From: Caldilineales bacterium | GTDB lineage: Bacteria > Chloroflexota > Anaerolineae > Caldilineales > Caldilineaceae | NCBI GenBank assembly: GCA_012271135.1 | Contig: JAAXGZ010000097.1 | Span: 99,936 to 163,935, forward strand | Direction of reading: 5' to 3' | DNA: 64,000 nucleotides | In this document: one piece after another, positions 62,359 through 64,000 of the stretch | Numbering within the stretch: position 1 is the first letter of the stretch | Layout of the letters: each line of letters opens with the position of its first letter | Translations under genes and position numbers: made by a program | The notes under the pieces: generated by a model | Seen by the model: the letters and a program-made list of their open reading frames with translations, nothing else | Told to the model about the DNA's origin: nothing | The model's database searches: none

Positions 62359-63516
62359 TCAGTTGAAATCCGCATGTTCCGGCGAGGCGGACAGCCATCT
62401 CGCGCGGTTGGCGCGGGGCCGAACGTAGTGTTGGGTGCGTGGAGAGGAGATGTTGCCGGAGGACGGATAGTGGGTAATGGCCTCCGGAACAATATCGATT
62501 CCCAGCCCGGGCCGGTCCGGAACCACGATGTGGCCCGCCTGAATCTCCGGTTGGGGCTCCATCACCTCGTACCGCTGCGGCACATCGTCCTCCAGGTGTT
62601 CCAAAATCAGGAAGTTGGGCAGTGTTGCGCACAAGTGCACTGCCGCCATTTCGGCCACCGGGCCAAGCGATCCGTCGTGCGGGGCGAACGTTACAAAGTG
62701 GGTTTCGGCCACCGCAGCAATCTTGCGCATCGCGTTTAGCCCACCGGCACGGCCTGTATCCGGCTGTACAACGTCGATGATGTGGTCTTCGATGAGCTGC
62801 TGAACACCCCAGGTCCAGGCATGCCTCTCGCCCGCAGCGATGGGCAGATTCACATTCCTCGCCACTTCCGCGATGGCACCGGGGATGTCCGGCGCCACCG
62901 GATCCTCATAGAACAGGAGATCGAACTCCTCCAGTGCCTTGCCCAGTCGAATGGCATCCGGCACCGTCAACCAGGGCGGTCCATGCACGTCCGCCATCAG
63001 GTCGATTTCATCCGGGAGCTCGTCGCGCAATGTTCGGATTTTCCCCAGAGGTTCGGTGACTCCGCCCGTCTTGAATGCGTCAAATCCCCTTTCCATGTAG
63101 CGCAGACACTGGTCCGGGGTATGGGCATGGGTGTAGAGGCGCAATGTGTCATGCACCTTTCCGCCGAGAAGGTTCCAAACCGGTGTGCCCAGCGCCTTGC
63201 CCTTGACATCCCACAACGCCATCTCAATTCCCGCGATGGCACCGGCACCCACCACCCCGGTCATGCCGTGTCCCATCATCGCCACCTGCAGCTGCTGGAC
63301 GATGGACTCGATGTGGAACGGATCTTGGCCAACGACCAGCGGAGTCAGGTCCCGGATGGCCGTTTCCACTACCCGGGGCCAACCACTGCTCTCACCGACA
63401 CCGTAGAGGCCTTCGTCGGTATGAACCCGGACAAACAACCAGTTGCGGGCGCTCCATCCGCCGCTTTCCGGAACACCGGCATGCATCAGAAACGTGTCAA
63501 TGGACGTGATTTTCAT
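62359..63516 (-). CDS. Enolase-superfamily dehydratase (galactonate dehydratase-like)
   Basis: The 385-residue protein has the capping domain at residues 1-125, followed by the barrel. Metal ligands are visible in LMADVHGPP (Asp), FYEDPV (Glu) and IAAGER (Glu). The dyad is represented by VVQPDTGRAGG and FAPHDGSLGPVA, close to the DgoD pattern (His before LGP). K-x-K is reduced to FKTGGV. It probably dehydrates an aldonate to a 2-keto-3-deoxy acid. ATG at 63516 follows GGGAG at 10 bases. It heads the minus-strand group toward 56562, with a 248-bp gap before the cupin gene. Confidence 0.82.
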   Translation of the reverse strand: MKITSIDTFLMHAGVPESGGWSARNWLFVRVHTDEGLYGVGESSGWPRVVETAIRDLTPLVVGQDPFHIESIVQQLQVAMMGHGMTGVVGAGAIAGIEMALWDVKGKALGTPVWNLLGGKVHDTLRLYTHAHTPDQCLRYMERGFDAFKTGGVTEPLGKIRTLRDELPDEIDLMADVHGPPWLTVPDAIRLGKALEEFDLLFYEDPVAPDIPGAIAEVARNVNLPIAAGERHAWTWGVQQLIEDHIIDVVQPDTGRAGGLNAMRKIAAVAETHFVTFAPHDGSLGPVAEMAAVHLCATLPNFLILEHLEDDVPQRYEVMEPQPEIQAGHIVVPDRPGLGIDIVPEAITHYPSSGNISSPRTQHYVRPRANRARWLSASPEHADFN

Positions 63517-63838
63517 GGGCAATTTCACTCCCTTGTAGAAGCTGCGGATCGGGTGCCGCGGCGGTCAATCACCTCTGTATCGCCGGGTACCGATGATGCG
63601 AGGTTCCATCCTGGATGAATCCGGTTCGCGGCATGTTTGAAGTGAAGGCCACCCGATCCAAAGCCACCGAATACCATGCCGAAGCAAACCACCAATCAGG
63701 TTTGGACCATATATGCGTTCACCCGCGCGCCGGCTGCCAAACTACTTGAGTTCAGCAGGCCAACCGAGCAACCGCGCCACCGCGTCCAGGTTCCCGGATC
63801 AGTCCGTCGGAAGGGTGAATTGAGGACCGTCAAGCATG
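63517..63838. other. Intergenic stretch, nothing recognised
   Basis: This 322-bp stretch lies between the dehydratase start and the partial gene at the window edge, and should contain the promoter of the dehydratase group. No convincing -35/-10 pair or repeat was found. Confidence 0.4.
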
Positions 63839-64000
63839 CTACGGCATGCCAATGCGGTCGCCGCTCGCATCGCGCGGCGGCAACGGCCAATGAATGCCCC
63901 GCTGCCCGGACAGATCCCTGTTGGGAGCGGCCGCGAAATCCGGCTCGGGCATGCCCACGAGTTCCCCGTCCACCACCCAATTGAGATCCGGTCCGTACAG
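63839..64000 (-). CDS. C-terminal end of an unidentified protein (partial)
   Basis: The minus strand is open from the window edge to TAG at 63841-63839, giving 53 residues that begin LYGPDLNWVVDGELVGMPEP. The composition is protein-like and the gene would lie upstream on the same strand as the dehydratase group. No family is recognised, and a chance open frame cannot be excluded. Confidence 0.4.
   Translation of the reverse strand: MYGPDLNWVVDGELVGMPEPDFAAAPNRDLSGQRGIHWPLPPRDASGDRIGMP

Noticed and set aside
1..64000. CRISPR arrays, rRNA, tRNA, phage genes or toxin-antitoxin pairs
   Set aside because: No regularly spaced repeats, cas-like proteins, RNA genes or phage structural motifs were seen on reading both strands.

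Overview
The window reads as a chromosome segment of a heterotrophic bacterium of roughly 60 % GC that lives on sugars, polyols and glycan-derived acids. No rRNA, tRNA or marker gene is present, so the taxon is inferred only. Twin-arginine type lipoprotein substrate-binding proteins, many Gfo/Idh/MocA dehydrogenases, phytanoyl-CoA-type dioxygenases, two-domain amidohydrolases and a small conserved 65-residue protein together resemble Chloroflexota (Caldilineae/SAR202-like), including sponge- or marine-associated members. Almost all genes are catabolic or transport genes.

Layout. 1-2.7 kb: end of a class III aminotransferase, then a low-GC pair (a frame-broken exported protein and a multi-span membrane protein). 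3.1-9.8 kb (minus): glycoside operon with sugar ABC transporter (binding protein, two permeases), YesL-like membrane protein and a GH116 glucosidase. 10.9-12.1 kb: exported protein of unknown role. 12.7-22.5 kb (minus): tight myo-inositol operon iolB-iolC-iolD-iolA-ADH-Gfo/Idh-iolE-epimerase, with a divergent sugar isomerase at 22.9 kb. 23.7-31.2 kb: purine/ureide cluster (uraD, urate oxidase, HIU hydrolase, guanine deaminase, ureidoglycine aminohydrolase) in which the two genes acting on allantoin and allantoate (allB, allC) are broken; a LysM protein and an ISAs1 remnant sit inside it.

31.3-37.8 kb: minus-strand set of hydroxyacid dehydrogenase, Rieske ferredoxin, two paralogous amidohydrolases, SDR and enolase-superfamily dehydratase, with a divergent RraA-like aldolase. 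38-46.3 kb: peptide/opine-type ABC transporter (binding protein and Gfo/Idh on minus; two permeases and two ATPases on plus) ending in a stranded C-terminal piece of another binding protein. 46.5-48.2 kb: small conserved protein and metY with a terminator-shaped leader. 48.5-52.4 kb (minus): uxuA-ADH-SDR-phyH. 52.6-56.3 kb (plus): FAH-family hydrolase, an IS630 element inserted in its stop codon, a second phyH and a type II haloacid dehalogenase. 56.6-63.5 kb (minus): enolase-superfamily dehydratase, cupin, Gfo/Idh, two BNR 'sialidase-like' hydrolases (one frame-broken) and a third phyH.

The genes suggest import of sugar derivatives by two ABC systems, cytoplasmic hydrolysis (GH116, BNR proteins), oxidation by Gfo/Idh and SDR/ADH enzymes, dehydration of sugar acids (UxuA and two enolase-superfamily proteins) and entry into central metabolism through the inositol and FAH/RraA-type lyase steps. 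Several single-base frame breaks could be true gene decay or assembly errors; the IS630 frame change instead has the form of a programmed -1 frameshift.
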